From Segatella maculosa DSM 19339 = JCM 15638 (GTDB taxonomy: Bacteria; Bacteroidota; Bacteroidia; Bacteroidales; Bacteroidaceae), in contig NZ_KB908321.1 in assembly GCF_000382385.1 (NCBI RefSeq), positions 216,278 to 280,277 of the forward strand: 64,000 nt of DNA, written 5' to 3'. Both the position numbers and the translations under genes were made by a program. Below the pieces are notes generated by a model, which was not told the DNA's origin, ran no database searches, and saw only the letters and a list, made by a program, of their open reading frames with translations. Positions 47,244 to 56,919 of this stretch are shown piece by piece. Within the stretch, counting starts at the first letter, position 1; each line of letters begins with the position of its first letter.

Positions 47244-48389
47244 ATGGCTCAAAAAAGAGATTACTACGACGTGCTTGGTGTGCAGAAGACCGCCACAGAC
47301 GAAGAAATTAAAATAGCTTACCGAAAGATTGCTATCAAATATCATCCCGATAGAAACCCCGGTGATAAAGAGGCCGAAGAGAGATTCAAGGAAGCGGCAG
47401 AGGCTTACGAGGTGTTGCACGATTCGCAGAAGCGCCAACAATATGACCAATTTGGCTTCGACGGTTTGCAAGGAGCGGGAGGCGGTTTCGGCGGTGGTAT
47501 GGATATGGACGATATTTTCTCCATGTTTGGAGATATCTTTGGTGGTCACAGTGGCTTCGGTGGTTTTGGCGGAAGGCAAAGACAAACCCAATATCGTGGT
47601 GCGGATTTGAGATTGAAAGTAAGTCTGACCCTTGAAGAAGTAGCCACTGGCGTTACCAAAAAATTCAAAGTAAGAAAAGATATAGAATGCAAACACTGCC
47701 ATGGTAGCGGTGCAGAGGGCGGAAGTGGAAGCGAAACCTGTCCAAACTGCGGGGGACGCGGCGTTGTTATGAAGACAGTTCGCACCATGTTGGGTATGAT
47801 GCAGACGCAAACGGAATGTCCCCAATGTCACGGTGAAGGTACTATTATAAAGAACAAGTGTAAGGAATGCGGTGGAACAGGTGTTGTCAAAGGAGAAGAA
47901 GTCGTTGAGATACAAATACCGGCCGGCGTTGCACAAGGCATGGTTGTCAATGTTCCGGGAAAAGGGAACGCAGGAATGCATAATGGTATCACAGGCAATA
48001 TTCAAGTACTAATAGAAGAACTACCTCATGAGACTTTCGTCAGAGATGGGCAAGACATCATCTATAACCTGCTACTCGACTTCCCAACAGCTGCTCTCGG
48101 CGGCGAGGTTGAAATCCCAACAATTCAAGGTACAAAGGTTAAAATCAAGATTGATGCGGGTACACAGCCCGGAAAGACGCTCCGACTACGTGGAAAAGGA
48201 CTTCCGGCTATTCAAGGATATGGGAGTGGCATGGGCGATCTCGTCATCAATATCAGTGTTTACATTCCGAAGACGCTTGACAAAGATGAGAAGAAAGCCA
48301 TAGAGGCATTCAAGGACAGTGATAACTTCAAAGGAGACGCGACCACCAAGCAGACCATCTTCCAAAAGTTCAGAAACTATTTCAACTAA
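47244..48389 (+). CDS. dnaJ: Chaperone protein DnaJ
   Basis: A 381-residue Hsp40. The J domain (residues 1-70) has [17 protein letters not shown] with the HPD triplet, a Gly/Phe region follows (residues 75-110), then the zinc domain with four C-x-x-C-x-G-x-G motifs ([32 protein letters not shown]) and the substrate-binding C-terminal domain. It stimulates DnaK ATPase and hands over clients. It overlaps no gene, and folC starts 4 nt after its stop. Confidence 0.98.
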   Translation: MAQKRDYYDVLGVQKTATDEEIKIAYRKIAIKYHPDRNPGDKEAEERFKEAAEAYEVLHDSQKRQQYDQFGFDGLQGAGGGFGGGMDMDDIFSMFGDIFGGHSGFGGFGGRQRQTQYRGADLRLKVSLTLEEVATGVTKKFKVRKDIECKHCHGSGAEGGSGSETCPNCGGRGVVMKTVRTMLGMMQTQTECPQCHGEGTIIKNKCKECGGTGVVKGEEVVEIQIPAGVAQGMVVNVPGKGNAGMHNGITGNIQVLIEELPHETFVRDGQDIIYNLLLDFPTAALGGEVEIPTIQGTKVKIKIDAGTQPGKTLRLRGKGLPAIQGYGSGMGDLVINISVYIPKTLDKDEKKAIEAFKDSDNFKGDATTKQTIFQKFRNYFN

Positions 48390-48393
48390 GAAG

Positions 48394-49716
48394 ATGAATT
48401 ACGCCGAGACTGTAGAATATCTATTCAATAGCACCCCTGTCTTTGAACATGTGGGTGCTTCTGCATATAAAGAAGGACTGTATAACAGTTTAGCTTTAGA
48501 CGAGCATTTCGGACATCCACATCGTTCATATAAGACAATCCACGTAGCAGGTACCAACGGCAAAGGTTCCTGTTCACATTCCTTGGCTGCCATGCTCCAA
48601 CAAAAAGGCTATAAGGTAGGGCTTTACACTTCTCCTCATATTATTGATTTTCGTGAGCGAATCAGAGTTGATGGGCAGTGTATCTGTGAAGACTCCGTTA
48701 TTGACTTCGTGGAGAAAGAACGTAGTTTCTTTGAGCCTCTCCATCCAAGTTTCTTTGAATTGACAACAGCACTGGCCTTTAAGTATTTTGCAGAACAGCG
48801 AGTTGATATTGCAATAATTGAGGTGGGACTTGGGGGAAGACTCGATTGTACCAACATCATCACCCCCATTCTATCCCTCATCACAAATATCAGTCTGGAT
48901 CATGTTCAATTCTTAGGTGACACGCTTGCCAAAATAGCTTACGAAAAGGCCGGTATTATCAAGGAAGGTGTCCCTGTTATTATAGGAGAATATACCATGG
49001 AAACACGTCCCGTATTTCATAAAAAAGCCACAGAAATGCATAGTCCCATCTTTTTTGCCCAAGACAATATGGAAGTCATCAGTAGCAAAATAGATAAAAA
49101 TGGCATGCGAAGCTATAACACAAAGCACTTTGGCCGCTTTCATGCGGAACTTGCCGGTAACTATCAAGTGAAAAACATGAATACAGTTTTAACTGCCGTC
49201 AATGTATTAAAAGAGCAAGGAATCGATCTTAGCGATACCATCAGCGCTTTGGGGCATGTGAGCGAGCTAACCCACCTGATGGGGCGATGGATGAAGATAA
49301 ACAACACACCGAGAACCATATGCGATACCGGACACAATGTCGGTGCTTGGCAATATTTGGCACCACAGATAAACTCACAGCCATGTAAAACGCTTAGGAT
49401 TGTGTTCGGTATGGTTGATGATAAGGATGTTAACGCTGTGATGAGCATGCTTCCTAAAACTGCCGTTTATTACTGGACACAATCTACTTCAAAGCGTTCT
49501 ATACCGGCAGAAAAGATTTCCATGATAGCACAAAAATATAGATTAACGGGCAGAATATATAATCATGTAATTGATGCCTACTATCAAGCACTTTCAGAAG
49601 CTGACCGAGAAGATTTTGTTTTCATCGGAGGTTCAAGTTATATTGTAGCAGATTTACTTTCGACTATTAGCTTGATTGTCGACAAAAGGACGGCAATGCC
49701 ACCCTCACGATGGTAG
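48394..49716 (+). CDS. folC: Bifunctional folylpolyglutamate / dihydrofolate synthase
   Basis: A 440-residue Mur-ligase-like enzyme that adds glutamate to dihydropteroate and folates. The P-loop is HVAGTNGKGSCSHSLA near residue 50, followed by YTSPHIIDFRERIRV, EVGLGGRLDCTN and HVQFLGDTLAKIAYEKAGI, and the C-terminal CDTGHNVGAW. The start is MNYAETVEYLFNSTPVF at 48394, just after dnaJ; an earlier in-frame ATG would overlap dnaJ by 71 nt. It may share the grpE-dnaJ transcript. Confidence 0.95.
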   Translation: MNYAETVEYLFNSTPVFEHVGASAYKEGLYNSLALDEHFGHPHRSYKTIHVAGTNGKGSCSHSLAAMLQQKGYKVGLYTSPHIIDFRERIRVDGQCICEDSVIDFVEKERSFFEPLHPSFFELTTALAFKYFAEQRVDIAIIEVGLGGRLDCTNIITPILSLITNISLDHVQFLGDTLAKIAYEKAGIIKEGVPVIIGEYTMETRPVFHKKATEMHSPIFFAQDNMEVISSKIDKNGMRSYNTKHFGRFHAELAGNYQVKNMNTVLTAVNVLKEQGIDLSDTISALGHVSELTHLMGRWMKINNTPRTICDTGHNVGAWQYLAPQINSQPCKTLRIVFGMVDDKDVNAVMSMLPKTAVYYWTQSTSKRSIPAEKISMIAQKYRLTGRIYNHVIDAYYQALSEADREDFVFIGGSSYIVADLLSTISLIVDKRTAMPPSRW

Positions 49717-49756
49717 AGCATAGCTCGGGGTAAAAGAATCCACCCGATGGTTCTAC

Positions 49757-50145
49757 GGCGTCGGACAACAGTTCCTTTTTATATTTTTTATCGTCCGAGC
49801 CCTCGGAAAACAGTTTAAGCTTTCTTTTTCTTCCATCCGAGGCCTCGGATAGCGTTTTCTGTTAATTAATTTTACATCCGAGGTCTCGGATAGTGTTTTC
49901 CGTTAATTAATTTCGCATCTGGGGCCTCAGATAACGCTTTCTGTTAATTAATTTCACATCCGAGACCTCGGATAGCATTTTCCGTTAATTAATTTCACAT
50001 CTGAGGCCTCGGATAACAGTTCTTTTTCTATTTAGCTCCCATCTGAGCCGTCGGACAAGCGTTCCTTTTTTGTTTTACTATCTTCCGAGCCGTTGGACGA
50101 GTGTTCCTTTTTTGCTTTCCGTTAATCCGATGCTTCAGAGACGCA
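49757..50145. repeat. CCGAGGCCTCGG / TTAATTAA tandem array, 41-nt unit
   Basis: CATCCGAGG or CATCTGGGG recurs at 49834, 49875, 49916, 49957 and 49998, exactly 41 nt apart, with looser units at 42-nt steps on both sides (49792, 50040 and beyond), about nine units in all. The central units pair a 12-bp palindrome CCGAGGCCTCGG with GTTAATTAATTT. It fills the gap between folC and galM. Bases 50146-50280 hold nothing I recognise, and the galM promoter region (TTTACTTTG near 50300) follows. Confidence 0.92.
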
Positions 50146-50343
50146 GTTTTTCCTGTTTTTTTCTCCATGGGGTTCATATCGAACTCGCATAGGATAGAGC
50201 GCTGCACGAACTTCCCCATCATGATCTTTAAAATATTAGAAAATAAGTAAATAGGTGAAAGTTTTTGTTATTTCATTTGTGGAATTCGTAACTTTTTATT
50301 TACTTTGCAATAAGATATGACTAACTAAAAACTTAAAGATATT

Positions 50344-51432
50344 ATGAGCACAATTCCAAATGAAAACATCTGTGGCCTGAAACGTGAGGACTTTCAGACC
50401 ACAATTAACGGGAAGAGAACCGATTTGTATGTCCTCCGCAATGCATTGGGTAATGAAGTTGCAATCACGAATTATGGAGGAGCGATAGTTGCAATCATGG
50501 TACCCGACAGAGATGGTAAATATGCTAATATCATTCAAGGACATGATAATATCAATGATGTAATAAACTCTCCAGAACCTTATTTAAGCCGTTTAATCGG
50601 ACGCTTTGGAAATCGCATAGCCAATGGAAAATTTCAATTACATGGTAAAGAATACTGCCTACCTATCAACAATGGCCCCAACTCATTACATGGTGGCATA
50701 AAAGGCTTTAACATTAAAGTTTGGGATGCCGAATTGATGAATGACCGTTCACTGGTGCTTCATTATGTTTCTGCATACGGTGAAGAGGGCTTCTCCGGAG
50801 AATTAAAAACAACAGTCATCTATACATTCAATGACGATAATGAGTTGGTGATAGATTATTTGGCTTGCACTAACAAAAAAACGATTATCAACCTAACACA
50901 CCACGCATTCTTTTCTTTAGCCGGTATTGCTAACCCTACTCCCACTGTTGACAATTTAGAATGTGAAATCAATGCCGACTTCTACCTACCTATTGATAAA
51001 ACGAGTATTCCGACAGGGGAAATACTGAAAGTTGAAGATACTCCTTTCGATTTCCGAACACCGATGTCCATAGGGAAGCGTATCAACGAAGACAACGAGC
51101 AGTTAAAAAACGGTTCAGGCTACGACCACTGTTACGTGCTCAACAAGAAAGAAGAAGGCGAGTTGAGCTTTGCCGCAAGAATAACAGAGCCGAAGAGCGG
51201 CCGCACTATGGAAATGTATACCACGGAACCCGGTGTACAACTTTATACAGGCAACTTTGAGAATGGCATCAAGGGAACTCATGGTGCGACTTATCCTTAT
51301 CGATCTGGTATCTGCTTCGAAGCACAGCACTTCCCCGACAGCCCAAATCGTCCTTATTTCCCGTCAGTCGTATTGAACCCGGGTGAGCAATATAAACAAA
51401 AAACCATTTATAAGTTTGGAATAAACAAATAA
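50344..51432 (+). CDS. galM: Aldose 1-epimerase (galactose mutarotase)
   Basis: A 362-residue beta-sandwich enzyme that interconverts the alpha and beta anomers of galactose. It shows NYGGAIVAIMVPDRDGK, RLIGRFGNRIANGKF, the catalytic-site GPNSLHGG and LTHHAFFSLAG, YDHCYVL, and the catalytic Glu in GICFEAQHFPDSPN. Length is normal. It is the first gene of the galM-permease-galK operon, and its A+T content is visibly higher than that of galK. Confidence 0.95.
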   Translation: MSTIPNENICGLKREDFQTTINGKRTDLYVLRNALGNEVAITNYGGAIVAIMVPDRDGKYANIIQGHDNINDVINSPEPYLSRLIGRFGNRIANGKFQLHGKEYCLPINNGPNSLHGGIKGFNIKVWDAELMNDRSLVLHYVSAYGEEGFSGELKTTVIYTFNDDNELVIDYLACTNKKTIINLTHHAFFSLAGIANPTPTVDNLECEINADFYLPIDKTSIPTGEILKVEDTPFDFRTPMSIGKRINEDNEQLKNGSGYDHCYVLNKKEEGELSFAARITEPKSGRTMEMYTTEPGVQLYTGNFENGIKGTHGATYPYRSGICFEAQHFPDSPNRPYFPSVVLNPGEQYKQKTIYKFGINK

Positions 51433-51445
51433 TTTATATAAATCA

Positions 51446-52759
51446 ATGGAAAATAACACAAAACAACAAGGAAACATCATTGCCATCATCACAATGATGT
51501 TTCTCTTTGCGATGATTTCGTTCGTAACCAATCTGGCAGCCCCTATCGGTGTAATCTGGAAAAACGTGTTCCAAGGAACAGGAAGTGAAAACATGATTGG
51601 TATGCTGGGAAATGCAATGAACTTCCTTGCTTACCTCTTCATGGGTATCCCTGCCGGTAAGTTGCTCACCAAGATTGGCTACAAGAACACGGCTCTCACC
51701 GGTATTGCCACCGGCTTTGTCGGTGTGCTTATCCAGTTCATCTCTGGTAAGTTTGGTGCCGACGTAAGCGGCTTTGCCGTCTATCTGTTTGGAGCATTCA
51801 TCAGCGGCTTCGCAGTCTGCATTCTCAACACGGTTGTAAACCCGATGCTCAACCTACTTGGTGGCGGAGGAAACCGTGGTAATCAGCTGAACCTCATCGG
51901 TGGAACGCTTAACTCATTGGCAGGAACCTTGACGCCCATGCTCGTGGGCGCACTTATCGGAACCGTTACAGCCACTACGAAGATGGCCAATGTCAACATG
52001 GTCCTCTTCATTGCGCTGGGTGTATTTGCAACCGCTTTCGTAGTCTTGTTCTTTATCCCGATTGCCGACCCTGAAATGGGAAAGACAACGAGCGATACCG
52101 TTTTCGAACATAGTCCATGGGCATTCCGCCATTTCGTATTAGGCACCATAGCCATCTTCGTCTATGTGGGTGTTGAGATTGGTATTCCCGGAACTTTGAA
52201 CTTCTACATCAGCGATACTTCTGCTAATGGTGCAGGCCTAATGGAGAATGCAGCCGCTATCGGAGGCTTTGTTGCCGGAACTTATTGGTTCCTCATGCTT
52301 GTCGGCCGGTTTATCGCCAGTTTCATAGGAGGCAGGGTATCGAGCCGTTCGATGATGATTGTCACAACCGTTGCCGGCATGGCATTCATCATTTTAGCGA
52401 TGCTCCTCGGTAAGTCCTCTACCGTTTCCATGCCAGTTTTCACGGGTACGACATTCAAGATGGTCGTAGTGCCTATCGCTGCACTGTTATTGGTGCTCTG
52501 CGGACTTTGCACATCTGTCATGTGGAGCTGCATCTTCAATCTTGCCACAGAAGGCTTGGGTAAATATTCAGCAGCAGCCTCAGGTATCTTCATGATGATG
52601 GTTGTAGGCGGAGGCCTTCTGCCTTTGGCACAGAACTTCATCGCCGACCATTCAAGCTATCTGTTCTCCTACATCGTTCCTCTCGTTGCGTTGGCTTTCA
52701 TGTGCTACTATGCATTAATCGGAAGCAAGAACGTCAATAAGGATATCCCCGTAGACTAA
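51446..52759 (+). CDS. MFS sugar permease, FHS type (probable galactose/glucose importer)
   Basis: A 437-residue inner membrane protein with about 12 membrane segments. It opens with IIAIITMMFLFAMISFVTNLAAPIG, has FMGIPAGKLLTKIGYKNT between helices 2 and 3 and GRFIASFIGGRVSSRS in the second half, fitting the fucose-galactose-glucose H+ symporter group. The context between galM (13 nt upstream) and galK gives galactose as the likely substrate; specificity cannot be read from sequence. A hairpin follows at 52773. Confidence 0.88.
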   Translation: MENNTKQQGNIIAIITMMFLFAMISFVTNLAAPIGVIWKNVFQGTGSENMIGMLGNAMNFLAYLFMGIPAGKLLTKIGYKNTALTGIATGFVGVLIQFISGKFGADVSGFAVYLFGAFISGFAVCILNTVVNPMLNLLGGGGNRGNQLNLIGGTLNSLAGTLTPMLVGALIGTVTATTKMANVNMVLFIALGVFATAFVVLFFIPIADPEMGKTTSDTVFEHSPWAFRHFVLGTIAIFVYVGVEIGIPGTLNFYISDTSANGAGLMENAAAIGGFVAGTYWFLMLVGRFIASFIGGRVSSRSMMIVTTVAGMAFIILAMLLGKSSTVSMPVFTGTTFKMVVVPIAALLLVLCGLCTSVMWSCIFNLATEGLGKYSAAASGIFMMMVVGGGLLPLAQNFIADHSSYLFSYIVPLVALAFMCYYALIGSKNVNKDIPVD

Positions 52760-52772
52760 ACATTCACATTGA

Positions 52773-52806
52773 AAAGCCCCTCACCTGTACAACAGGTCGG
52801 GGCTTT
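52773..52806 (+). terminator. Hairpin between the permease and galK
   Basis: AAAGCCCC (52773-52780) pairs with GGGGCTTT (52799-52806), with an inner ACCTG/CAGGT stem. The T run is short (TTTATACTTT), so it may be a partial terminator that lowers galK relative to the permease. It excludes the longer in-frame galK start at 52769. Confidence 0.7.
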
Positions 52807-52846
52807 ATACTTTCAAACCAGAAACACAACCAAAACCTATCAACTT

Positions 52847-54016
52847 ATGGATATTGAAAAAGTAAGAAGTCGCTTCATCAAGCATTTCGACGGTAAGACC
52901 GGAAACATCTACATGTCTCCCGGCAGAATTAATCTCATTGGCGAACACACCGACTACAACGGCGGTTTCGTCTTCCCCGGTGCAGTAGACAAAGGCATCA
53001 TGGCCGAAGTCCGCCCCAACGGCACAAACACCATCATGCTCTACTCCATCGACCTTAAAGACCGCGTAGAGTTCAAGGTCGACGACCCGCAAGGCCCACG
53101 TGCAAGCTGGGCACGTTATATCTATGGCATCGTGCAAGAGATGAAGAGCCTCGGCGTAGATGTCAAGGGCTTCAACGCAGCATTCTATGGCGACGTGCCG
53201 CTCGGTGCAGGCATGTCTTCGAGCGCAGCCCTCGAGAGTTGCTTTGCTTTTGCATTGAACGACCTCTTCGGCAACAACAAAGTGTCGAAATGGGACATGG
53301 TGCTTGCCGGACAGGCCACCGAACACAAGTATGTCGGCGTAATGTGTGGCATCATGGACCAATTTGCCAGCGTCTTCGGACAAGAAGGAAAGCTGATGCG
53401 CTTAGACTGCCGCAGCCGCGAATTCGAATACTTCCCCTTCAATCCGCAAGGCTACAAGCTCGTGCTGATTAACTCGAAGGTGAAGCACGAACTGGCAGGA
53501 AGCCCCTATAACGACCGCCGGAACAGCTGCGAGAACGTTGTCAAGCACATTGCGGCAAAGCATCCGGAAGCAAAGTTCGAGACATTGCGCGACTGCACAT
53601 GGGAACAGTTGGAAGAAGTGAGGGCCGAAGTTGGCGAAGAAGACTACAAGCGTGCCCACTTCGTTCTGGGAGAGAAAGACCGCGTGCTCGCCGTCTGCGA
53701 TGCACTCGAACGAGGCGACTACGAGACCGTAGGCCAGAAGATGTATGAAACCCACGAGGGTTTGAGCAAGGAATACGAAGTGTCGTGCGAAGAACTCGAT
53801 TTCCTCAACGACCTTGCCCGCGAGAACGGCGTGACAGGAAGCCGTATCATGGGCGGCGGCTTCGGAGGTTGCACCATCAACCTCGTGAAAGACGAGCTCT
53901 ACGACAAGTTCATCGCCGATGCAAAGACCAAGTTCGCAGCCAAATACGGCCACGCACCCGAAGTCTACCCCGTCGTCATCAGCGAAGGCTCGCACAAAGT
54001 GAACGGCATCGACTAA
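52847..54016 (+). CDS. galK: Galactokinase
   Basis: A 389-residue GHMP kinase that phosphorylates galactose at C1. The signature GRINLIGEHTDYNGGFV lies near residue 25, the ATP loop PLGAGMSSSAALE near 120, and GSRIMGGGFGGCTINL near 335. The start MDIEKVRSRF at 52847 is just after the hairpin and matches the usual N-terminal length. It works with GalM and the permease. A terminator follows. Confidence 0.96.
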   Translation: MDIEKVRSRFIKHFDGKTGNIYMSPGRINLIGEHTDYNGGFVFPGAVDKGIMAEVRPNGTNTIMLYSIDLKDRVEFKVDDPQGPRASWARYIYGIVQEMKSLGVDVKGFNAAFYGDVPLGAGMSSSAALESCFAFALNDLFGNNKVSKWDMVLAGQATEHKYVGVMCGIMDQFASVFGQEGKLMRLDCRSREFEYFPFNPQGYKLVLINSKVKHELAGSPYNDRRNSCENVVKHIAAKHPEAKFETLRDCTWEQLEEVRAEVGEEDYKRAHFVLGEKDRVLAVCDALERGDYETVGQKMYETHEGLSKEYEVSCEELDFLNDLARENGVTGSRIMGGGFGGCTINLVKDELYDKFIADAKTKFAAKYGHAPEVYPVVISEGSHKVNGID

Positions 54017-54039
54017 GTTCCGCAGTTCACATCAAACCT

Positions 54040-54085
54040 CATGCAGGCAACATGAATTCAAATCATGCGGCCTGCATGTGTTTTT
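54040..54085 (+). terminator. Terminator of galK
   Basis: CATGCAGGC (54040-54048) pairs with GCCTGCATG (54070-54078), then TGTTTTT. Confidence 0.85.
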
Positions 54086-54141
54086 ATATAGGCCATGACA
54101 CCGGCGATAAATTATATCTATCGCCGAATAGATTTTATCTG

Positions 54142-54172
54142 TTGGACATGACGAATGTAATTCATAACTTTG
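54142..54172 (+). promoter_or_regulatory. Promoter of ahpC
   Basis: TTG (54142-54144) and TAACTTTG (54165-54172), 20 nt apart, 41 nt before the ATG. I did not find a clear OxyR site. Confidence 0.7.
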
Positions 54173-54213
54173 CAGCATCAAACAAAAGATTCAACACATA
54201 AAACAATTAAGAC

Positions 54214-54780
54214 ATGGAACCAATTATCAATGCACACGCACCAGAGTTCACCGTCCAAGCTTTTCAAGACGGACAGTTCAAAACAGTTTCTAATCACGAT
54301 ATCGAAGGCAAATGGGCACTCTTCTTCTTCTATCCCGCCGACTTCACCTTTGTTTGTCCTACCGAGTTGGAGGATTTGGCAGAGAAGTATGAGCAGCTGA
54401 AGAGCATGGGTGTTGAGGTGTTCTCGGTAAGCACCGACACGCATTTCGTACACAAGGCATGGCACGACGCCTCTGACACCATCAAGAAAATCCACTACAC
54501 CATGCTGGCCGACCCAACGGGTGCACTCAGCCGCGGCTTCGGCGTCTACAAAGAAGACGAAGGACTGGCCTATCGCGGCACATTCCTCGTCAATCCCGAA
54601 GGACTCATCAAAGTTGCGGAGATACAAGACAACAGCATCGGCCGCAATGCCGACGAGCTGGTACGCAAGGTCGAGGCCGCACAATTCGTGGCAACCCACG
54701 ACGGCGAAGTTTGCCCCGCGAAGTGGAAGAAAGGCGGCGAGACCTTGAAGCCGAGTATCGACCTCGTAGGCAAAATCTAA
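54214..54780 (+). CDS. ahpC: Alkyl hydroperoxide reductase subunit C (2-Cys peroxiredoxin)
   Basis: A 188-residue typical 2-Cys peroxiredoxin. The peroxidatic Cys48 is in DFTFVCPTELEDL and the resolving Cys167 in GEVCPAKWKKG. It reduces hydrogen peroxide and organic peroxides and is recycled by AhpF, encoded next. Length is normal. The hairpin before ahpF suggests more AhpC than AhpF is made. Confidence 0.98.
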   Translation: MEPIINAHAPEFTVQAFQDGQFKTVSNHDIEGKWALFFFYPADFTFVCPTELEDLAEKYEQLKSMGVEVFSVSTDTHFVHKAWHDASDTIKKIHYTMLADPTGALSRGFGVYKEDEGLAYRGTFLVNPEGLIKVAEIQDNSIGRNADELVRKVEAAQFVATHDGEVCPAKWKKGGETLKPSIDLVGKI

Positions 54781-54820
54781 GAAGGCCGAAAGCAATCATT
54801 CGTAGTCATAAAACATCGGT

Positions 54821-54873
54821 GGAGAGACCTGCAGATCAACGCTCGCGAAGCATATCTGCCCGTCTCTCCATCT
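54821..54873 (+). terminator. Attenuating hairpin between ahpC and ahpF
   Basis: GGAGAGAC (54821-54828) pairs with GTCTCTCC (54862-54869), with an inner GCAGAT/ATCTGC stem, then ATCTTTC. The T tract is weak, so partial readthrough to ahpF is likely. Confidence 0.7.
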
Positions 54874-54892
54874 TTCATAACACCCGACAATC

Positions 54893-56446
54893 ATGTTAGA
54901 CAAAGACATTCTCCGGCAAGTGAGCGGCGTATTCGGCTCACTCACTTCCGAAATCACGCTCCATGTGGTGCGCAACAGCAATGACGCACAATCGGCCGAG
55001 TTCTCATCGTTCGTAGAGGACATCGCCTCGACTTCCGACAAGCTGAACGTAGCTTATGAAGAGGGCGACCGCTTCGGTTTCAGCATCCTGCGCAACGGCG
55101 AGCCCACCGGCATCAGCTTCCGCGGCATTCCCAACGGACATGAATTCACCTCGCTGCTCCTTGCCGTGCTCAACACCGACGGACAGGGGAAGAATCTGCC
55201 CGACGAGGCCATTGCCACACGCATCAAGGCGCTCAAGGGCGAGATACGCCTGCAGACCTACGTGTCGCTGACCTGTACCAACTGCCCCGACGTGGTGCAG
55301 GCGCTCAACGTCATGGCGCTCATCAACCCCCGCATCAGCAACGAAATGATAGACGGCGGGCTCTGCCAAGACGAAATCGAGCGACTGAACATACAGGGCG
55401 TGCCGTCGGTCTACGTCAACGGCCAGCCGCTCCACACGGGCCGGGGTGACATCGGCATGCTTTTGCAGGAATTGGAAGACAAGGTCGGCACCGACCACGA
55501 CGAGACGGCCGTGCAAAGCGTCCGCCCGTATGACGTCGTCGTGCTCGGCGGCGGACCGGCAGGCGCATCGGCCGCCATCTATTCGGCCCGCAAGGGACTG
55601 CGTGTGGCCATCGTGGCCGAGCGCATCGGCGGACAGGTGAACGACACCACGGGCATCGAGAACATCATCTCCGTCCCCAAGACCACGGGCACGCAGCTCT
55701 CGGCCAACCTGCGCACGCACCTCGGCGCGTATCCCATCGACATCTTCGACAACCGAAAGGTGACCGCCGTGAGCCTGAAAGACAAGGAGAAGCGCATCAC
55801 GGTGCGCGGCGGCGAAGTGTTCACGGCCCCCGCGGTCATCATTGCCACGGGTGCCGGCTGGCGACGCTTGGGCCTGCCCGACGAAGCCACGTACATCGGC
55901 CATGGCGAGCACTTCTGCCCCCATTGCGACGGACCGTTCTACAAGGGTAAGGACGTGGCCGTCATCGGCGGAGGCAACTCCGGCGTGGAGGCCGCCATCG
56001 ACTTGGCCGGCATCTGTCGCCACGTGACCCTGCTGGAGTTTGCCGACACGATGCGCGCCGACGAGGTGCTGCAACAGAAAGTGGCCTCGCTCGCGAACGT
56101 CGAGCTGCATACGTCTACGCAGACCACCGCACTGCTCGGCGAGGACGGCAGACTGACGGGCATCACCGTCAAGGACCGCACGACCGACGAGGAGCGCACC
56201 CTGCAGCTCGACGGCGTGTTTGTGCAAATCGGGCTGTCGCCCAACAGCGACACGTTCAAGGACGAACTCGAACTGACACCGCGCCGCGAGATACCCGTCG
56301 ATGCCACGAACCGCACGTCCGTGCCGGGCGTATATGCCGCCGGCGACGTGACCACCGTGCCCTACAAACAGATAACCATTGCCATGGGCGAGGGCGCGAA
56401 GGCAGCCCTGTCGGCCTTTGAAGACCGAATACGGGGCCTCATCTGA
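54893..56446 (+). CDS. ahpF: Alkyl hydroperoxide reductase subunit F
   Basis: A 517-residue flavoprotein that passes electrons from NAD(P)H to AhpC. The N-terminal double-thioredoxin-like domain has the active C128-T-N-C131. The thioredoxin-reductase-like body has the FAD motif VVVLGGGPAGASAAIYSAR near residue 215, the redox C342-P-H-C345, the NAD motif VAVIGGGNSGVEAAIDL and the final GVYAAGDVTTVPYKQI. Length is normal. A strong terminator follows. Confidence 0.98.
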   Translation: MLDKDILRQVSGVFGSLTSEITLHVVRNSNDAQSAEFSSFVEDIASTSDKLNVAYEEGDRFGFSILRNGEPTGISFRGIPNGHEFTSLLLAVLNTDGQGKNLPDEAIATRIKALKGEIRLQTYVSLTCTNCPDVVQALNVMALINPRISNEMIDGGLCQDEIERLNIQGVPSVYVNGQPLHTGRGDIGMLLQELEDKVGTDHDETAVQSVRPYDVVVLGGGPAGASAAIYSARKGLRVAIVAERIGGQVNDTTGIENIISVPKTTGTQLSANLRTHLGAYPIDIFDNRKVTAVSLKDKEKRITVRGGEVFTAPAVIIATGAGWRRLGLPDEATYIGHGEHFCPHCDGPFYKGKDVAVIGGGNSGVEAAIDLAGICRHVTLLEFADTMRADEVLQQKVASLANVELHTSTQTTALLGEDGRLTGITVKDRTTDEERTLQLDGVFVQIGLSPNSDTFKDELELTPRREIPVDATNRTSVPGVYAAGDVTTVPYKQITIAMGEGAKAALSAFEDRIRGLI

Positions 56447-56452
56447 CCCACG

Positions 56453-56480
56453 AAAGGAAGGCAGCAGCCTTCCTTTTTTT
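56453..56480 (+). terminator. Terminator of ahpF
   Basis: AAAGGAAGGC (56453-56462) pairs with GCCTTCCTTT (56467-56476) around a 4-nt loop, then a T run. Confidence 0.9.
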
Positions 56481-56556
56481 ATGCCCTTCGCCCTCCTTTT
56501 TTATATCTGGCGCTTTCCTTTTCAAGGTCTGTCGCCCCCCTTTTTTATGTCCGCCA
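56474..56556. repeat. T-tract array, 22-23-nt unit
   Basis: TTTTTTAT or TTTTCAAGG tracts, each preceded by CC, recur four times at 22-23-nt steps, with GCCCTTCGCC/CTGGCGCTTTCC/CTGTCGCCCCCC between. It begins in the T run of the ahpF terminator, as if that run had been amplified. Confidence 0.6.
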
Positions 56557-56577
56557 AGAAGATAATTGGGAAATTGC

Positions 56578-56608
56578 TTGCACGATACCGTAAGTTTCAT
56601 TACCTTTG
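56578..56608 (+). promoter_or_regulatory. Promoter of the HU-like gene
   Basis: TTG (56578-56580) and TACCTTTG (56601-56608), 20 nt apart. The ATG lies 311 nt further on, so the leader would contain the two arrays at 56625-56712 and 56747-56860. Confidence 0.65.
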
Positions 56609-56624
56609 TATAAGGAAAGGTAAA

Positions 56625-56712
56625 TTCCCACTAAGTTGGGAAATTCTTCCCTCTAAGTTGGGAAATATTTCCCACTAAGTTGAAAAATATTTCCCACTAA
56701 GTTGGGAATTCG
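56625..56712 (+). repeat. CTAAGTTGGGAAA array, 22-nt unit (four units)
   Basis: CTAAGTTG recurs at 56631, 56653, 56675 and 56697, exactly 22 nt apart. The junctions form the palindrome TGGGAAATATTTCCCA. It lies in the likely leader of the HU-like gene. Confidence 0.9.
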
Positions 56713-56746
56713 CCTTTCCTATAAGGAGTCGGGTAGGAGTCCTATC

Positions 56747-56860
56747 GTGCAGGGTGTCGCATCCTAACGTTCAGGGCTTTGTCAACCTAATGTGCAGGCC
56801 ATTGCCATCCCAATGTGCATTGGCATTGCATGCCAATGTGCAGGGCGTCTCCATCGATAA
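56747..56860 (+). repeat. GTGCAGG array, 22-23-nt unit (five units)
   Basis: GTGCAGG, GTTCAGG or GTGCATT recurs at 56747, 56769, 56792, 56815 and 56838 (steps 22, 23, 23, 23). One unit forms ATTGGCAT-TGC-ATGCCAAT. It lies in the likely leader of the HU-like gene, 35 nt after the previous array and unrelated to it in sequence. Confidence 0.88.
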
Positions 56861-56919
56861 GCATGTGCGTGGCACGTATAACGGAAATGTCATCCAATAT
56901 AAACTTAAAATAAAAGATT

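Noticed and set aside
49757-50145. CRISPR array
   Set aside because: Repeat units adjoin one another with no unique spacers, drift strongly and have no cas genes near; the same holds for the other arrays.
55004-56227. A 407-codon open frame antisense to ahpF
   Set aside because: AhpF has intact redox and nucleotide motifs; the antisense product is low-complexity and without a family.
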